This document shows positions 1-9,674 of a stretch of 64,000 bases of DNA, one piece after another. The position numbers and the translations under genes are program-made. Each line of letters starts with the position of its first letter. Positions within the stretch are counted from its first letter, which is position 1. Source of the DNA: Alkalibacter mobilis (GTDB lineage: Bacteria; Bacillota; Clostridia; Eubacteriales; Alkalibacteraceae). The notes under the pieces were generated by a model, which had not been told where the DNA came from, did no database searches, and saw nothing but the letters and a program-made list of their open reading frames with translations. The stretch is taken from positions 62,001 through 126,000 of the forward strand of contig NZ_JADNRK010000003.1 of NCBI RefSeq assembly GCF_015594845.1. The letters run 5' to 3'.

Positions 1-440
1 ACTTGGATAAGGTCTCCCTCACTAATAAGGTAGGAAGGAATATTTACTTTTTTACCGTTAACTGTGAAATGTCCGTGTAATACAAGTTGTCTTGCTTCTT
101 TTCTTGAAGACGCAAAACCCAGTCTGTATACAGTATTATCCAATCTGCTCTCTAAAAGTTGTAGCAAATTATCACCTGTGATACCACGTTTTTTTGCCGC
201 CATCTCAAAGTATGATCTAAATTGCTTCTCCAGAATACCGTATATTCTTTTAGCTTTTTGTTTTTCTCTCAACTGAATACCGTATTCAGATAGCTTGGTT
301 CTTCTTTGTCCGTGTTGTCCCGGAGCAAAAGCTCTCTTTTCCATCGGACATTTGCTGCTATAGCATTTATCGCCTTTAAGATATAATTTCATATCTTCTC
401 TTCTGCATAGTCTGCACGATGCTTCTGTATATCTTGCCAT
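1..440 (-). CDS. rpsD: 30S ribosomal protein S4, 3' end beyond window
   Basis: S4 is a primary 16S rRNA binder that nucleates 30S assembly. The 146 visible N-terminal codons start at the ATG at 440, ten bases after GGAGGTG; the C-terminal part runs off the left edge. Cys9, Cys12, Cys26 and Cys31 make a C-X2-C-X13-C-X4-C knuckle, so this is the zinc-binding form. The segment [10 protein letters not shown] is typical of S4. It follows rpsK by 27 bases as part of the alpha operon; rpoA and rplQ would be expected next, outside the window. In E. coli S4 represses this operon through the leader of rpsM; whether that holds here is inference. Confidence 0.97.
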   Translation of the reverse strand, partial: MARYTEASCRLCRREDMKLYLKGDKCYSSKCPMEKRAFAPGQHGQRRTKLSEYGIQLREKQKAKRIYGILEKQFRSYFEMAAKKRGITGDNLLQLLESRLDNTVYRLGFASSRKEARQLVLHGHFTVNGKKVNIPSYLISEGDLIQ

Positions 441-467
441 TAGTTTATAACACCTCCCAATCTTTTA

Positions 468-863
468 CTAAACTCTTCTTCTTTTTGGTGGTCTGCATCC
501 GTTGTGCGGAATAGGAGTAACATCTTTGATGGATGAAATCTCCAATCCTACTGCCTGTAATGATCTGATTGCAGCTTCTCTTCCTGATCCAGGACCTTTA
601 ACAAATACTTCTATCGATCTTAAACCGTGTTCCATAGCTACTTTTGCAGCTTCTTCCGCAGCCATTTGAGCCGCAAATGGCGTGCTTTTTCTAGAACCTT
701 TGAATCCTGAGCCGCCAGCGCTCGCCCAAGAAATAGCGTTTCCAGAAACATCGGTTATGGTTATAATCGTGTTATTGAAAGTAGACTGGATATGCGCCTG
801 TCCTCGTTCAATATTCTTTTTTATCTTCTTTTTTCTGCTTCTAACAACTTTTTTAGCTGCCAT
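468..863 (-). CDS. rpsK: 30S ribosomal protein S11
   Basis: S11 sits on the 30S platform and contacts mRNA near the Shine-Dalgarno helix. The 131-residue product has the family's normal length, a basic N-terminus (RSRKKKIKK), the central [12 protein letters not shown] strand and the usual C-terminal [13 protein letters not shown]. The ATG at 863 lies 21 bases after rpsM and behind a GGAGGG-type site. It is the second-last visible gene of the alpha operon, between rpsM and rpsD, the order found in many clostridia where rpsD stays in the operon instead of being moved away as in B. subtilis. Confidence 0.98.
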   Translation of the reverse strand: MAAKKVVRSRKKKIKKNIERGQAHIQSTFNNTIITITDVSGNAISWASAGGSGFKGSRKSTPFAAQMAAEEAAKVAMEHGLRSIEVFVKGPGSGREAAIRSLQAVGLEISSIKDVTPIPHNGCRPPKRRRV

Positions 864-884
864 ACCTGATTTCCCTCCTAACTA

Positions 885-1253
885 CTATTTTTTCTTTCTG
901 CTTACCATTCTCTTAGGACCTTTTCTGGTTCTAGCATTGGTTTTAGTCTTCTGTCCTCTAACAGGAAGACCTTTTCTATGTCGGAGTCCTCTGTAGCTAC
1001 CGATTTCGATAAGTCTTTTAATGTTCAGGTTTACTTCTCTTCTCAGATCACCTTCTACATCAAAGTCTGCATCGATAATTGATCTTAACTCGTTTACTTC
1101 TGTCTCAGTAAGATCCTTGACTCTTGTATCAGGATTGATTCCTGCTTTGGTTAATATCTTTTGTGAACTGGTTTTACCTATACCGAATATATAAGTCAGA
1201 GCCACTTCAACTCTTTTATCTCTTGGTAAGTCAACACCGGCTATTCTTGCCAT
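885..1253 (-). CDS. rpsM: 30S ribosomal protein S13
   Basis: S13 lies in the 30S head and contacts the P-site tRNA and helix B1 of the 50S subunit. The 122-residue product opens [15 protein letters not shown], has the helix-two-turn-helix core with YIFGIGKT, and ends in the basic tail ([15 protein letters not shown]) that reaches tRNA. The ATG follows AGGAGGTG at an ordinary distance. Upstream is a 91-base gap to rpmJ that folds into a hairpin (1297-1339), which may mark the alpha-operon leader. Confidence 0.98.
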   Translation of the reverse strand: MARIAGVDLPRDKRVEVALTYIFGIGKTSSQKILTKAGINPDTRVKDLTETEVNELRSIIDADFDVEGDLRREVNLNIKRLIEIGSYRGLRHRKGLPVRGQKTKTNARTRKGPKRMVSRKKK

Positions 1254-1296
1254 TAAATGTTACACCTCCTGTTTATTTTTGATTTATTATAATTAA

Positions 1297-1339
1297 GAAC
1301 ATAGCAGTATCCCATAGATACTCAGCCGCAACTACATTC
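1297..1339 (-). promoter_or_regulatory. Hairpin in the rpsM leader
   Basis: On the transcribed strand GAATGTAG at 1339-1332 can pair with CTATGTTC at 1304-1297 (eight pairs, two of them G-U), and AGTATC with GATACT inside it (six pairs), around a 9x1 internal loop and a TATGG loop. It fills the otherwise non-coding 91 bases between rpmJ and rpsM. In E. coli the same gap holds the S4-binding alpha-operon leader, so an S4 site is the natural guess, but the fold here is a simple bent hairpin, not a demonstrated pseudoknot. No convincing promoter was found in the gap. Confidence 0.4.
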
Positions 1340-1344
1340 ATGTT

Positions 1345-1698
<354 letters not shown>

Positions 1699-1702
<4 letters not shown>

Positions 1703-2004
1703 TTTACAACCTCCTGTTCTCCAATAAGGCAATCTTTCTTGTACTTATCCAGTCCTCTTCGCAGTTCAGCGTTGTTGACTTTTAGACCTTTTGAAAGTTT
1801 TTCTCTTACTTCTTCTATTATGAAATTGGTTTTGGCGACATGTTTGACTTTTTTGGTTTTGCTCTTTTCGATCCTCCGAACATCACCATCCGCCAAAGCC
1901 AAAAGGCCGTTTTCTTCGTTTCTTATGACTACCATAAACCTGCCTTTGTCTCTTCCAGCGGTCGATCGTACAACCTGCCCCAAACTTAAATCACTATTAT
2001 CCAT
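1699..2004 (-). CDS. KOW-domain RNA-binding protein (L14e-like)
   Basis: A 101-residue basic protein. Residues 5-35 ([21 protein letters not shown]) form a KOW motif like that of archaeal/eukaryotic L14e and L6e; the C-terminal half is a charged helix. The gene lies between map and infA, 14 bases after map and overlapping infA by four bases, so it is made together with the translation machinery. Homologues occupy this slot in many clostridia and are annotated only as KOW-domain RNA-binding proteins. The likely role is rRNA or ribosome binding, by inference from the fold and position; no function is established that I can name. Confidence 0.85.
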
Positions 2005-2018
2005 TTTTCACCTCAAAG

Positions 2019-2768
2019 TTACTCAAGAGTGAGTATCAAAGGCGGACCTTCTTCGGTAATTGCTATGGTGTGTTCATAATGAGCGGAAAGTTTTCCGTCC
2101 AAAGTCACGACCGTCCAATTGTCCTTCAAAGTCTTCACCTTGTAAGTTCCCACATTAACCATAGGTTCTATGGCCAGAGCCATGCCCGGTGCTAACCTGG
2201 GCCCTCTGTTCGGGATTCCAAAATTTGGTATTGGAGGATCTTCGTGCATGTCTCTTCCTATACCGTGTCCAACATAGTCTACAACAACTGAAAATCCGTT
2301 TTCTTCAACAGTCTTTTGAATCCTGCTGGATATGTCAGATAGCCTGTTGCCGTTAACCGCATATTCAATGCCGTCGTAAAAGCTTTGCCTGGTCACTTCG
2401 ATCAAGCGACTGGCTTCATCACTGATTTCACCTACTCCGTAGGTCTTTGCTCCGTCACCTACGTATCCGTCAAGGATGGCTCCTACGTCAACACTTACTA
2501 TATCGCCTTCGACAAGTATTCTCTTGGAAGGTATGCCGTGAACGACTTCCTCATTTACTGACGTACATATGGATGCAGGAAATCCTTGATAACCTTTAAA
2601 AGCAGGCAATGCTCCGGATTTTCTTATGAAATCTTCCGCTAACCTGTCTAGTTCCATTGTAGTTATTCCAGGTCTGATGTGCTTGGCCATCTCTCTATGA
2701 ACTCCTGCTACAATCTTACCCGCTTTTCTCATCAATTGAATCTCTTCCGGCGATTTAATTATGATCAT
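2019..2768 (-). CDS. map: Methionine aminopeptidase, type I
   Basis: Removes the initiator methionine from nascent proteins whose second residue is small. The 249 residues form one pita-bread catalytic domain. The metal ligands are visible in order: the two aspartates of [15 protein letters not shown], His in [12 protein letters not shown], Glu in [10 protein letters not shown] and Glu in [10 protein letters not shown]. There is no N-terminal SH3 or zinc-finger extension. Its ATG overlaps the adk stop by one base (TAATG), so the two are translationally coupled in the spc region. Confidence 0.97.
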   Translation of the reverse strand: MIIIKSPEEIQLMRKAGKIVAGVHREMAKHIRPGITTMELDRLAEDFIRKSGALPAFKGYQGFPASICTSVNEEVVHGIPSKRILVEGDIVSVDVGAILDGYVGDGAKTYGVGEISDEASRLIEVTRQSFYDGIEYAVNGNRLSDISSRIQKTVEENGFSVVVDYVGHGIGRDMHEDPPIPNFGIPNRGPRLAPGMALAIEPMVNVGTYKVKTLKDNWTVVTLDGKLSAHYEHTIAITEEGPPLILTLE

Positions 2769-3418
2769 TAATTTGCTTCCTCGAGAGCTTTCTTGATCTC
2801 GTCGAAAACTGCTTCGATTTCTTGCTGCCCGTCAATATCAACGAGCAATCCGGAGTTTTTGTAAAAATCGATCAAAGGCTGTGTCTGCTCGTTATAAACC
2901 TGTAGCCTTTTAGCCACAGTTTCTTCTACATCATCATCTCTTTGATACAGCTCTCCTCCACAAAGATCACATACTGCTTCTTCCTTTGGAGGATTAAAGC
3001 TTACGTGATAAGTAGCACCACAGGAACGGCATATCCTTCTCCCTGTGATTCTTTGGAGAAGAAGATTTTGATCCACTTCTATGTTTAACACTGCACTTAA
3101 TTTCATATCAAGTTTTTCCAGTTCTGTATCCAATGCCTCAGCTTGAACCACAGTTCTTGGAAAACCGTCCAACATAAAACCAGTCTTGCAGTCATCTTCC
3201 GTCAATCTGTCTTTAACAAGGTCTACGACCAGTTCGTCTGGAACCAGAAGTCCCTTGTCCATGTATTCCTTGGCCTTAAGACCCAATGCTGTATTTTCTT
3301 TAAGATTCTTTCTGAAAATGTCTCCGGTTGATATGTGCGGGATGTTATAGGCTTCAACAATGTTTGCAGCTTGCGTTCCCTTGCCTGCCCCCGGAGGTCC
3401 TAATAGTATGATTCTCAT
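2768..3418 (-). CDS. adk: Adenylate kinase, zinc-binding
   Basis: Interconverts ATP + AMP and 2 ADP. The 216-residue enzyme has the P-loop GPPGAGKGT at residues 7-15, the AMP-binding DGFPRT near 84-89, and a long LID. Cys130, Cys133, Cys150 and Cys153 make the structural zinc site typical of Gram-positive adenylate kinases. It follows secY by 23 bases and overlaps map by one base, the standard secY-adk-map order. Confidence 0.98.
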   Translation of the reverse strand: MRIILLGPPGAGKGTQAANIVEAYNIPHISTGDIFRKNLKENTALGLKAKEYMDKGLLVPDELVVDLVKDRLTEDDCKTGFMLDGFPRTVVQAEALDTELEKLDMKLSAVLNIEVDQNLLLQRITGRRICRSCGATYHVSFNPPKEEAVCDLCGGELYQRDDDVEETVAKRLQVYNEQTQPLIDFYKNSGLLVDIDGQQEIEAVFDEIKKALEEAN

Positions 3419-3441
3419 TTTATCATCTCCAATACAGTTTT

Positions 3442-4698
3442 TTACTTCAGGAATCCATCGTAGTGTCTCATCATCATTTGAGCTTCAAGCTGTTTGATGG
3501 TTTCAAGAGCAACACCGACCACGATTAGAAGGCTTGTGCCGCCAAACTGAAGATTTAGATTCATCACATTCCCCAAGATGATCGGAATAGTCGCAACAGC
3601 CGCTAGAAAAAATCCACCAAAGAGTGTCAGTTTTGTTACCGATTTGTTTATATACTCGGTGGTAGGTCTACCTGGTCTGATTCCCGGTATGAAACCTCCA
3701 TTTTTCTTTAAGTTGTTTGCTATCTCAATCGGGTTGAAAGTTATAGCTGTGTAAAAGAATGTGAATGCTATGATCAGAGAGATGTACATTATTGTCGTTA
3801 CTGTAGTTCCCCATCCGAAATACTTCACTATCCAATTTGCGATCCCTGAATTTGGAAAGAAATTGGCAAGTGTTGCAGGGAACATGGTTATTGAACTGGC
3901 AAATATTACAGGAATGACTCCGCTCATGTTTACCTTCAACGGAATGTGTGTGCTTTGTCCTCCATACATTTTCCTGCCTACAACTCTCTTGGAGTATTGA
4001 ACCGGAATTCTTCTTTGACCTTCCTGCACTGCTATGACCGCAACTATTACGAGCAATGCAAAAACAAAGAAAATAATAAGGCTGAATATATTCAAAGTGC
4101 CAACCTGAACGTATTTGACTAGTGCCGTTAAAGCAGATGGAAGTCGTGATATTATGCTTACAAAGATTATAAGTGAAATACCGTTTCCTATTCCGTTTTC
4201 AGTAACTTGTTCTCCAAGCCACATCAAAAATGCTGTTCCCGCCGTAATCGTCAGTACGGCCAAAGTGACCGTGAACAAAGTTTTTTCAGTCATTATCTGT
4301 TGAAATGTCAATGTCATGCCCAATGCTTGAACCAAGGCCAGTACAACAGTAAGGTACCTTGTGTATTGAGCGATCTTCTTTCTTCCCTCTTCTCCTTCTT
4401 TGGATAATCTCTCCAAATAAGGAATCGCGAATGAAAGAAGATTCATGATAATCGAAGCATTAATATAAGGTGTTATGCTCATGGCAAATATGGTAAAGTT
4501 GCTGAAGTTTCCTCCTGCAAAGATGTCATAAAAACCAAGCATGCCTCCATCCTGAATATATTGAGCCAGTACACTTGTATCAATATATGGAACTGATATG
4601 AAGCTACCTAATCGATAAATAAAAAGCATCAGTAATGTGAAAATGATTTTCTTTCTTAAATCGGGTATTCTCCATGCATCCCTCAAGGTAGAGAGCAT
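3442..4698 (-). CDS. secY: Preprotein translocase subunit SecY
   Basis: The channel of the Sec translocon in the cytoplasmic membrane. The 418 residues contain about ten hydrophobic segments; the N-terminus (LRDAWRIPDLRKKI) and the cytoplasmic loop with VQEGQRRIPVQYSKR are diagnostic. Its start lies one base after the stop of rplO, with the binding site AGAGGTGATC inside the end of rplO. Its partner SecE is encoded at 29389-29643. Confidence 0.98.
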   Translation of the reverse strand: MLSTLRDAWRIPDLRKKIIFTLLMLFIYRLGSFISVPYIDTSVLAQYIQDGGMLGFYDIFAGGNFSNFTIFAMSITPYINASIIMNLLSFAIPYLERLSKEGEEGRKKIAQYTRYLTVVLALVQALGMTLTFQQIMTEKTLFTVTLAVLTITAGTAFLMWLGEQVTENGIGNGISLIIFVSIISRLPSALTALVKYVQVGTLNIFSLIIFFVFALLVIVAVIAVQEGQRRIPVQYSKRVVGRKMYGGQSTHIPLKVNMSGVIPVIFASSITMFPATLANFFPNSGIANWIVKYFGWGTTVTTIMYISLIIAFTFFYTAITFNPIEIANNLKKNGGFIPGIRPGRPTTEYINKSVTKLTLFGGFFLAAVATIPIILGNVMNLNLQFGGTSLLIVVGVALETIKQLEAQMMMRHYDGFLK

Positions 4699-4699
4699 A

Positions 4700-5143
4700 T
4701 TAGATCACCTCTACCTTTCCTCCGGCTGATACGATCTTCTCTTCAGCAGCTTTGCTGATTTTGTTCGCTTTTACCGTTAAAGATACGTTTAATTCACCGT
4801 TTCCAAGCACTTTTATTCCTGATAAAGTTTTCTTTACCAATCCCGATTCAAGCAACAACTCGGGAGTTACTTCTGTGTTTGCAGTAAAAACATTTAAATC
4901 TTCTACATTTACGATCGCGAAATCTTTTCTGAATTTTGCGTTGCTGAAACCTCTCTTCGGAAGTCTTCTAGCCAGTGGCATCTGTCCACCTTCAAAACCT
5001 ATTCTAACTCCGCCGCCTGATCTGGACTTTTGACCGTCCTGACCTCTACCGGCAGTTTTTCCTTGTCCTGTGGCAGTACCTCTACCTTTTCTTTTTTTCT
5101 TAGCGGTAGAACCCTCTGCAGGTCTTAACTCGTGTAATTTCAT
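4700..5143 (-). CDS. rplO: 50S ribosomal protein L15
   Basis: L15 is a late-assembling 23S rRNA binder. The product is 147 residues: [12 protein letters not shown], then the glycine/arginine-rich extension ([18 protein letters not shown]) that threads into rRNA, then the globular half. The ATG at 5143 follows GGAGGTGTAACAG. Thirteen bases separate it from rpmD. Standard spc position before secY. Confidence 0.98.
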   Translation of the reverse strand: MKLHELRPAEGSTAKKKRKGRGTATGQGKTAGRGQDGQKSRSGGGVRIGFEGGQMPLARRLPKRGFSNAKFRKDFAIVNVEDLNVFTANTEVTPELLLESGLVKKTLSGIKVLGNGELNVSLTVKANKISKAAEEKIVSAGGKVEVI

Positions 5144-5156
5144 CTGTTACACCTCC

Positions 5157-5336
5157 TTATACTTCTTCTACTTCCAGCATGAAGTCAATCTTGCTTATCA
5201 TTCCTCTTATTTGAGGTGTATCTTCCTTGATAACAGTTTGACCTATTTTTTTTAGTCCCAAGGCTTCAACTGTAGCAATTTGCTTGTCCAGTCTGCCTAT
5301 TTTGCTCTTTTTTAAAGTAATCTTTAAATTTGGCAA
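5157..5336 (-). CDS. rpmD: 50S ribosomal protein L30, TTG start
   Basis: L30 is a small 50S protein next to the 5S rRNA region. Reading from the TTG at 5336 gives 59 residues, [14 protein letters not shown] at the start and [11 protein letters not shown] at the end, the normal L30 length and fold. No ATG is available; the AGGAGG site eight bases upstream points to the TTG. The gene fills the space between rpsE (12 bases) and rplO (13 bases), its standard place. Confidence 0.97.
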   Translation of the reverse strand: MPNLKITLKKSKIGRLDKQIATVEALGLKKIGQTVIKEDTPQIRGMISKIDFMLEVEEV

Positions 5337-5348
5337 GGATACTCCCTC

Positions 5349-5855
5349 CTATCCTAGAATTTCTTCTACAGTTTTTCCTCTTAATTTAGCTACATCTTCA
5401 ACAGTTGTCAATCGAGACAACCCTTCCATTGTTGCATTTACCATGTTTCTTGCATTATTGGTTCCCAAAGATTTGGTTCTGATATCTCTAACTCCTGCCA
5501 ATTCAAGTACCGCTCTTACAGGTCCTCCGGCAATAACTCCCGTACCTTGTCCTGCAGGTTTTAGAAGCACATTTCCGGCGCCATAATGTCCTACGACCTC
5601 ATGTGGTATTGTTGTATTTGACAACGGGATCTTGATCAAATTCTTTTTGGCATCTTCGATTCCCTTTCTGATTGCTTCAGGGATCTCTATCGCTTTGCCT
5701 ACACCGGCACCAACATGACCATTTTCGTCACCTACGATAACCAGACAGCTGAATCTGAAATTACGTCCACCTTTAACAACTTTTGTTACTCTGTTTATAG
5801 ATACGACCTTTTCTTTAAGGTCTAGTTTGCTAGCATCAATCAATTTACGCTGCAT
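5349..5855 (-). CDS. rpsE: 30S ribosomal protein S5
   Basis: S5 helps form the mRNA entry and affects decoding accuracy. The 168 residues hold an N-terminal double-stranded-RNA-like domain ([19 protein letters not shown]) and the C-terminal S5 domain ([18 protein letters not shown]). Length and order are normal. ATG at 5855 follows AAGGAGG; rplR lies 16 bases upstream. Confidence 0.98.
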   Translation of the reverse strand: MQRKLIDASKLDLKEKVVSINRVTKVVKGGRNFRFSCLVIVGDENGHVGAGVGKAIEIPEAIRKGIEDAKKNLIKIPLSNTTIPHEVVGHYGAGNVLLKPAGQGTGVIAGGPVRAVLELAGVRDIRTKSLGTNNARNMVNATMEGLSRLTTVEDVAKLRGKTVEEILG

Positions 5856-5871
5856 GGATTAACCTCCTTTT

Positions 5872-6240
5872 CTAAAACTTAAGTCCGGCTTCTCTTGCTC
5901 CCTCAGCCAGTTCTTTTACCCTTCCGTGGTAAATGTATCCACCTCTGTCGAAAACTACGTTTTCGATACCTTTGGCAAGTGCTTTTTCAGCAATGGCGGT
6001 ACCTACAGCTTTGGCTGCTTCCTTGTTTCTAGTAGACGTAAGTTTCTCTTTAAGATCCTTGTCCGCTGTAGAAGCACTGACCAATGTAGTTCCGTTTGAA
6101 TCATCTATGATTTGAGCGTAGATATTCGCATTGCTTCTGAATACATTCAATCTTGGTCTTGCCGTAGTTCCGCTAAGTTTAAATCTAAGTCTTCTATGTC
6201 TGTTTTTTCTGATTTTATTTTTAACGGGCTTTTTTATCAC
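5872..6240 (-). CDS. rplR: 50S ribosomal protein L18
   Basis: L18 binds 5S rRNA with L5 and anchors it in the central protuberance. The product has 122 residues, with the basic start [14 protein letters not shown] and the family ending [19 protein letters not shown]. It lies 16 bases after rplF and 16 before rpsE in the usual spc order. Confidence 0.98.
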   Translation of the reverse strand: MIKKPVKNKIRKNRHRRLRFKLSGTTARPRLNVFRSNANIYAQIIDDSNGTTLVSASTADKDLKEKLTSTRNKEAAKAVGTAIAEKALAKGIENVVFDRGGYIYHGRVKELAEGAREAGLKF

Positions 6241-6256
6241 TTGGAATCACTCCTTC

Positions 6257-6793
6257 CTACTTACCGGTTTTTCCTTCTTTACGTCTTATGCGCTCATCAG
6301 CATATTTGATTCCTTTGCCCTTATATGGCTCAGGTTGTCTTTTCTTTCTGATGTTTGCAGCATGCTCTCCGACTTTTTCCTTGTCGATGCCTCTGACGAT
6401 TATCTTGTTTGTTCCTTCTACTTCAGTTTCTATACCAGCTGGGTCTTCCATCTCTACAGGATGTGAGTATCCCAAGCTTAAAGTCAATTTCTTGCCTTGC
6501 TTCGCCGCTCTATATCCGACACCGTTGATCTCGAGTCTTTTCTCATATCCGGTGCTGACACCTACGACCATGTTGTTGACAAGGGCTCTTGTTAACCCGT
6601 GAAGAGCTCTGTGCTCCTTCTTGTCAGATGGTCTTGATACTATGATTTCACCGTCGATTTGTTCTATCTTAATGTCGCCGTGCAGGTTCCTGGTAAGTTC
6701 ACCTTTGGGACCTTTAACAGTCACATTGCTTCCGTCTACAGTTACGGTTACTCCCGCGGGAATAGCAACAGGCATTTTTCCGATTCTAGACAT
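6257..6793 (-). CDS. rplF: 50S ribosomal protein L6
   Basis: L6 lies near the sarcin-ricin loop and factor-binding site. Two repeated L6 domains are visible in the 178 residues: [15 protein letters not shown] opens the first, and [15 protein letters not shown] begins the second. The C-terminal [14 protein letters not shown] motif is intact. ATG at 6793 follows AGGAGGTG. Confidence 0.98.
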   Translation of the reverse strand: MSRIGKMPVAIPAGVTVTVDGSNVTVKGPKGELTRNLHGDIKIEQIDGEIIVSRPSDKKEHRALHGLTRALVNNMVVGVSTGYEKRLEINGVGYRAAKQGKKLTLSLGYSHPVEMEDPAGIETEVEGTNKIIVRGIDKEKVGEHAANIRKKRQPEPYKGKGIKYADERIRRKEGKTGK

Positions 6794-6820
6794 TCTAACA
6801 CCTCCTATTATGATGATTTG

Positions 6821-7219
6821 TTACCAAACGTAACAAAGCACCTCTCCGCCTACTCCAACTTTTCTTGCTGTTTTATCAGTTACAACACCTTTAGATGTTG
6901 AGATAATTGCAATACCCAGTCCGTTAAGCACTTTTGGGATCTCATTCTTATTTGTATAAACTCTAAGTCCCGGCTTTGAAATTCTTTTTATTCCAGTTAT
7001 GACTTTTTGCTTGTTGTCGCCATATTTCAAAGCGATTTTTATGCTGCCTTGCTTGTCGTCCTCTTTATACTCTACGTGTTTAATAAATCCTTCTTCCAAC
7101 AATATACTGGCTATAGCCTTCTTTTCGTTGGATGCAGGGATTGTTACATATTCATGTTTAGCGTCATTTGCATTACGTATTCTTGTAAGCATATCTGCTA
7201 TAGGATCGGTCATTACCAT
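6821..7219 (-). CDS. rpsH: 30S ribosomal protein S8
   Basis: S8 is a primary binder of the 16S central domain. The 132 residues begin [18 protein letters not shown] and end [11 protein letters not shown]-like ([12 protein letters not shown]), as in the family. The first ATG fits AAGGAGG eight bases upstream; the second in-frame ATG two codons later would also be possible. In E. coli S8 represses the spc operon at the L5 gene; nothing in this sequence shows that site. Confidence 0.98.
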   Translation of the reverse strand: MVMTDPIADMLTRIRNANDAKHEYVTIPASNEKKAIASILLEEGFIKHVEYKEDDKQGSIKIALKYGDNKQKVITGIKRISKPGLRVYTNKNEIPKVLNGLGIAIISTSKGVVTDKTARKVGVGGEVLCYVW

Positions 7220-7248
7220 TTTGTGTACCTCCTTCCACTAAATCAATC

Positions 7249-7434
7249 TTACCAGCTTGCTTTTTTTACGCCTGGTATTTCGCCTTTGTAAGCCATTTCT
7301 CTAAAACATATTCTGCAAATACCGAATTTTCTCAAATATGCATGAGGTCTTCCGCAAATACGGCATCTATTATAAGCTCTTGTTGAATATTTCGGTGTCT
7401 TTTGTTGCTTGTTCACCATAGCTTTTTTTGCCAT
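7249..7434 (-). CDS. rpsZ: 30S ribosomal protein S14, zinc-binding (type Z)
   Basis: S14 lies in the 30S head. This is the short zinc form of 61 residues, with Cys24, Cys27, Cys40 and Cys43 in CRIC...CRIC spacing and the ending [11 protein letters not shown]. It is the housekeeping type used when zinc is available. Genes rplE and rpsH flank it at 15 and 29 bases. Confidence 0.98.
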   Translation of the reverse strand: MAKKAMVNKQQKTPKYSTRAYNRCRICGRPHAYLRKFGICRICFREMAYKGEIPGVKKASW

Positions 7435-7449
7435 TTATATTCCTCCTTA

Positions 7450-7989
7450 TTATCGATTGAAAGGCATTCCCAACAAGCTTAAAAGTTCTAAAGCTTCTTC
7501 ATCAGTTTTTGCAGTTGTAACAAAAATGATGTCCATACCTCGTATTTGTTCCACTTTGTCATACTCAATCTCAGGGAATATAAGTTGTTCTTTTATACCC
7601 ATCGAGTAATTTCCTCTACCGTCGAAAGACTTTGAAGATACGCCTCTGAAGTCTCTTACTCTGGGAAGGGCGATGTTGAACAATTTATCTGTAAACTCGT
7701 ACATTCTATTTGCTCTTAAAGTTACTTTTGCGCCTACGTTCATTCCCTCTCTGAGTTTGAAGTTGGAAACTGATTTTTTTGCTTTTGTTATTACCGGCTT
7801 TTGTCCGGCTATTATGCTAAGGTCGTTGACAGCCGCTTCAAGAAGTTTTGCGTTGTCTTTTGCGTCTCCCAATCCCATATTGATTACAACTTTTTCTAGT
7901 TTTGGAACTTCCATGACATTGTCGTACTTGAATTTCTCCATCAATGCCGGAATTACTTCCTCTTTATATTTATCCATTAATCTTGGCAT
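7450..7989 (-). CDS. rplE: 50S ribosomal protein L5
   Basis: L5 binds 5S rRNA and contacts P-site tRNA. The 179-residue product starts [20 protein letters not shown] and carries the conserved [18 protein letters not shown] and [15 protein letters not shown] segments. It has the normal length and stands between rplX and rpsZ. Confidence 0.98.
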   Translation of the reverse strand: MPRLMDKYKEEVIPALMEKFKYDNVMEVPKLEKVVINMGLGDAKDNAKLLEAAVNDLSIIAGQKPVITKAKKSVSNFKLREGMNVGAKVTLRANRMYEFTDKLFNIALPRVRDFRGVSSKSFDGRGNYSMGIKEQLIFPEIEYDKVEQIRGMDIIFVTTAKTDEEALELLSLLGMPFNR

Positions 7990-8009
7990 CTAGTATACCT
8001 CCTTCCCTA

Positions 8010-8336
8010 CTACTTGTTGAATGTTTCTCCACACTTTTTGCAGTAACGCACTTTTGTTCCGTCTTCTAGGAATTTCTTGCCAGTCCTAACGCCTTTTTTA
8101 CACTTGTCGCAGTATAAAAGTACGTTTGAAGCATGAATTTTTCCTTCCTGCTTAACGATCCCGCCTTGTTGAACTTTCTGGGAAGGTTTCATGTGCTTTG
8201 TTACCATGTTGATTCCTTCAACGACCACTCTGTTTTCTTTGGTATATACCGCCAAAACCTTGCCGGTTTCACCTTTGAATTTTCCAGAGTTGACCATGAC
8301 CACATCATCTTTTTTAACATGTATCTTGTTTTTCAC
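8010..8336 (-). CDS. rplX: 50S ribosomal protein L24 with C-terminal zinc ribbon, GTG start
   Basis: L24 starts 50S assembly. A KOW domain fills residues 1-50 (VNSGKFKGETGKVLAVY). The C-terminus carries two Cys pairs, YCDKC and RYCKKC, 17-20 residues apart, forming a zinc ribbon that B. subtilis and E. coli L24 lack. The start is set by the ribosome site: GGAGG lies eight bases before the GTG at 8336, while the in-frame GTG at 8345 overlaps GGAGG itself. The product is 108 residues. Confidence 0.95.
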   Translation of the reverse strand: MKNKIHVKKDDVVMVNSGKFKGETGKVLAVYTKENRVVVEGINMVTKHMKPSQKVQQGGIVKQEGKIHASNVLLYCDKCKKGVRTGKKFLEDGTKVRYCKKCGETFNK

Positions 8337-8351
8337 TAAAGCCACCTCCTC

Positions 8352-8720
8352 TTAAAGTACTTCCGGTGCCAAGGAAAGAATTTTCATGAATTTCTTCTCT
8401 CTGAGCTCTCTTGCTACAGGTCCGAAAATACGTGTTCCTCTTGGCTGTTTGTCATCTTTTATAATTACGGCAGCATTTTGATCAAATTTAATGTAGCTTC
8501 CGTCTTCTCTTCTGTTACTTTTTACTGTTCTTACAACTACGGCCTTAACGACATCGCCTTTTTTAACAACCCCGCCTGGTGTTGCAGATTTAACAGCGCA
8601 AACGATAATATCTCCGACTGTAGCGTATCTTTTTCCTGAGCCGCCTAGTACTCTTATGCACAATAATTCTTTAGCGCCTGTGTTGTCAGCGACTCTCAGC
8701 CTGGTTTCCTGTTGTATCAT
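8352..8720 (-). CDS. rplN: 50S ribosomal protein L14
   Basis: L14 forms an intersubunit bridge and is the docking site of RsfS. The 122 residues begin [18 protein letters not shown] and contain the OB-like barrel segment [15 protein letters not shown] and the [16 protein letters not shown] end. Normal length; ATG at 8720 after AAGGAGG. Confidence 0.98.
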   Translation of the reverse strand: MIQQETRLRVADNTGAKELLCIRVLGGSGKRYATVGDIIVCAVKSATPGGVVKKGDVVKAVVVRTVKSNRREDGSYIKFDQNAAVIIKDDKQPRGTRIFGPVARELREKKFMKILSLAPEVL

Positions 8721-8745
8721 CTGTTTTGCCTCCTTTCAAGCACGA

Positions 8746-9000
8746 TTATAGTGCTTTTTCTACAATCTCTACTAATCTCCATCTTTTATCTTTACTTAAA
8801 GGTCTGGTTTCCATGATCTTTACCACATCTCCGATATTGCATTGATTCGCTTCGTCATGGGCTTTGAATTTCGTGGTCTTTTTAACCCTTTTATTGTAAA
8901 GAGGATGTCTTACAAAAGTTTCTACAGCGACAACGATCGTCTTGTCCATCTTGTCACTCACTACTTTTCCTACTCTTGTTTTTCTTTGCGCTCTTTCCAC
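8746..9000 (-). CDS. rpsQ: 30S ribosomal protein S17, GTG start
   Basis: S17 is a primary 16S binder of the 5' domain. The 84 residues form the usual OB fold with [19 protein letters not shown] and the ending [13 protein letters not shown]. The start is GTG at 9000, eight bases after GGAGG, with no competing ATG. It is 19 bases after rpmC. Confidence 0.97.
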   Translation of the reverse strand: MERAQRKTRVGKVVSDKMDKTIVVAVETFVRHPLYNKRVKKTTKFKAHDEANQCNIGDVVKIMETRPLSKDKRWRLVEIVEKAL

Positions 9001-9019
9001 AAAAGTACCCTCCTTTTCC

Positions 9020-9223
9020 TTAAGCTTCTATAGCTTTCAATTCTCTTTCCGTAAGGATCGTTTTGATCCTGGCATACGTTCTCTTAACTTCCCTGATTCT
9101 CATCGGATTCTCCAATTGACCAGTGGCAAGTTGGAAACGCAAGTTGAACAACTCTTCCTTGAGTTCGCTAAGCTTGCTCTCCAATTCCTGTGTACTTAAT
9201 TCTCTTATCTCTTTTGCTTTCAT
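9020..9223 (-). CDS. rpmC: 50S ribosomal protein L29
   Basis: L29 lies at the tunnel exit where SRP and trigger factor bind. The 67-residue all-helical product begins [18 protein letters not shown], the family signature, and carries [19 protein letters not shown]. Its ATG overlaps the rplP stop by one base (TAATG), indicating coupling. Confidence 0.98.
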   Translation of the reverse strand: MKAKEIRELSTQELESKLSELKEELFNLRFQLATGQLENPMRIREVKRTYARIKTILTERELKAIEA

Positions 9224-9657
9224 TAGGATTCACCACCCACTTCCTCAAAATCTTTACGGGTAACAAATTTTGTTTTTATAGGCAGCTTGTGCATTGCAAG
9301 TCTCATGGCTTCTCTAGCCAACTCTTCTGGAACTCCTGCTATTTCAAACATAATTCTGCCTGGTTTTACCACGGCAACCCAGTATTCTGGCGAACCTTTA
9401 CCGGAACCCATCCTGGTTTCTGCCGGTTTTTGTGTTACAGGTTTGTCCGGAAATATTTTGATCCAGACTTTTCCGCCTCTTTTAATATATCTTGTCATTG
9501 CGATACGAGCAGCTTCAATTTGATTTGATGTTATCCAACCCGGTTCCAAAGCTTGAATCGCATAGTCACCATAATTGATAGTATTTCCTCTCGTAGCCTT
9601 GCCTTTCATTCTACCTCTGAATACTCTTCTTCGTTTAACTCTTTTAGGCATTAACAT
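9223..9657 (-). CDS. rplP: 50S ribosomal protein L16
   Basis: L16 organizes the A-site region of the 50S subunit. The product has 144 residues, opens [19 protein letters not shown] and carries the conserved [18 protein letters not shown] and [18 protein letters not shown] at 9657 is eight bases after GGAGG. It overlaps rpmC by one base. Confidence 0.98.
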   Translation of the reverse strand: MLMPKRVKRRRVFRGRMKGKATRGNTINYGDYAIQALEPGWITSNQIEAARIAMTRYIKRGGKVWIKIFPDKPVTQKPAETRMGSGKGSPEYWVAVVKPGRIMFEIAGVPEELAREAMRLAMHKLPIKTKFVTRKDFEEVGGES

Positions 9658-9674
9658 TATGGTTTCCTCCTTCC

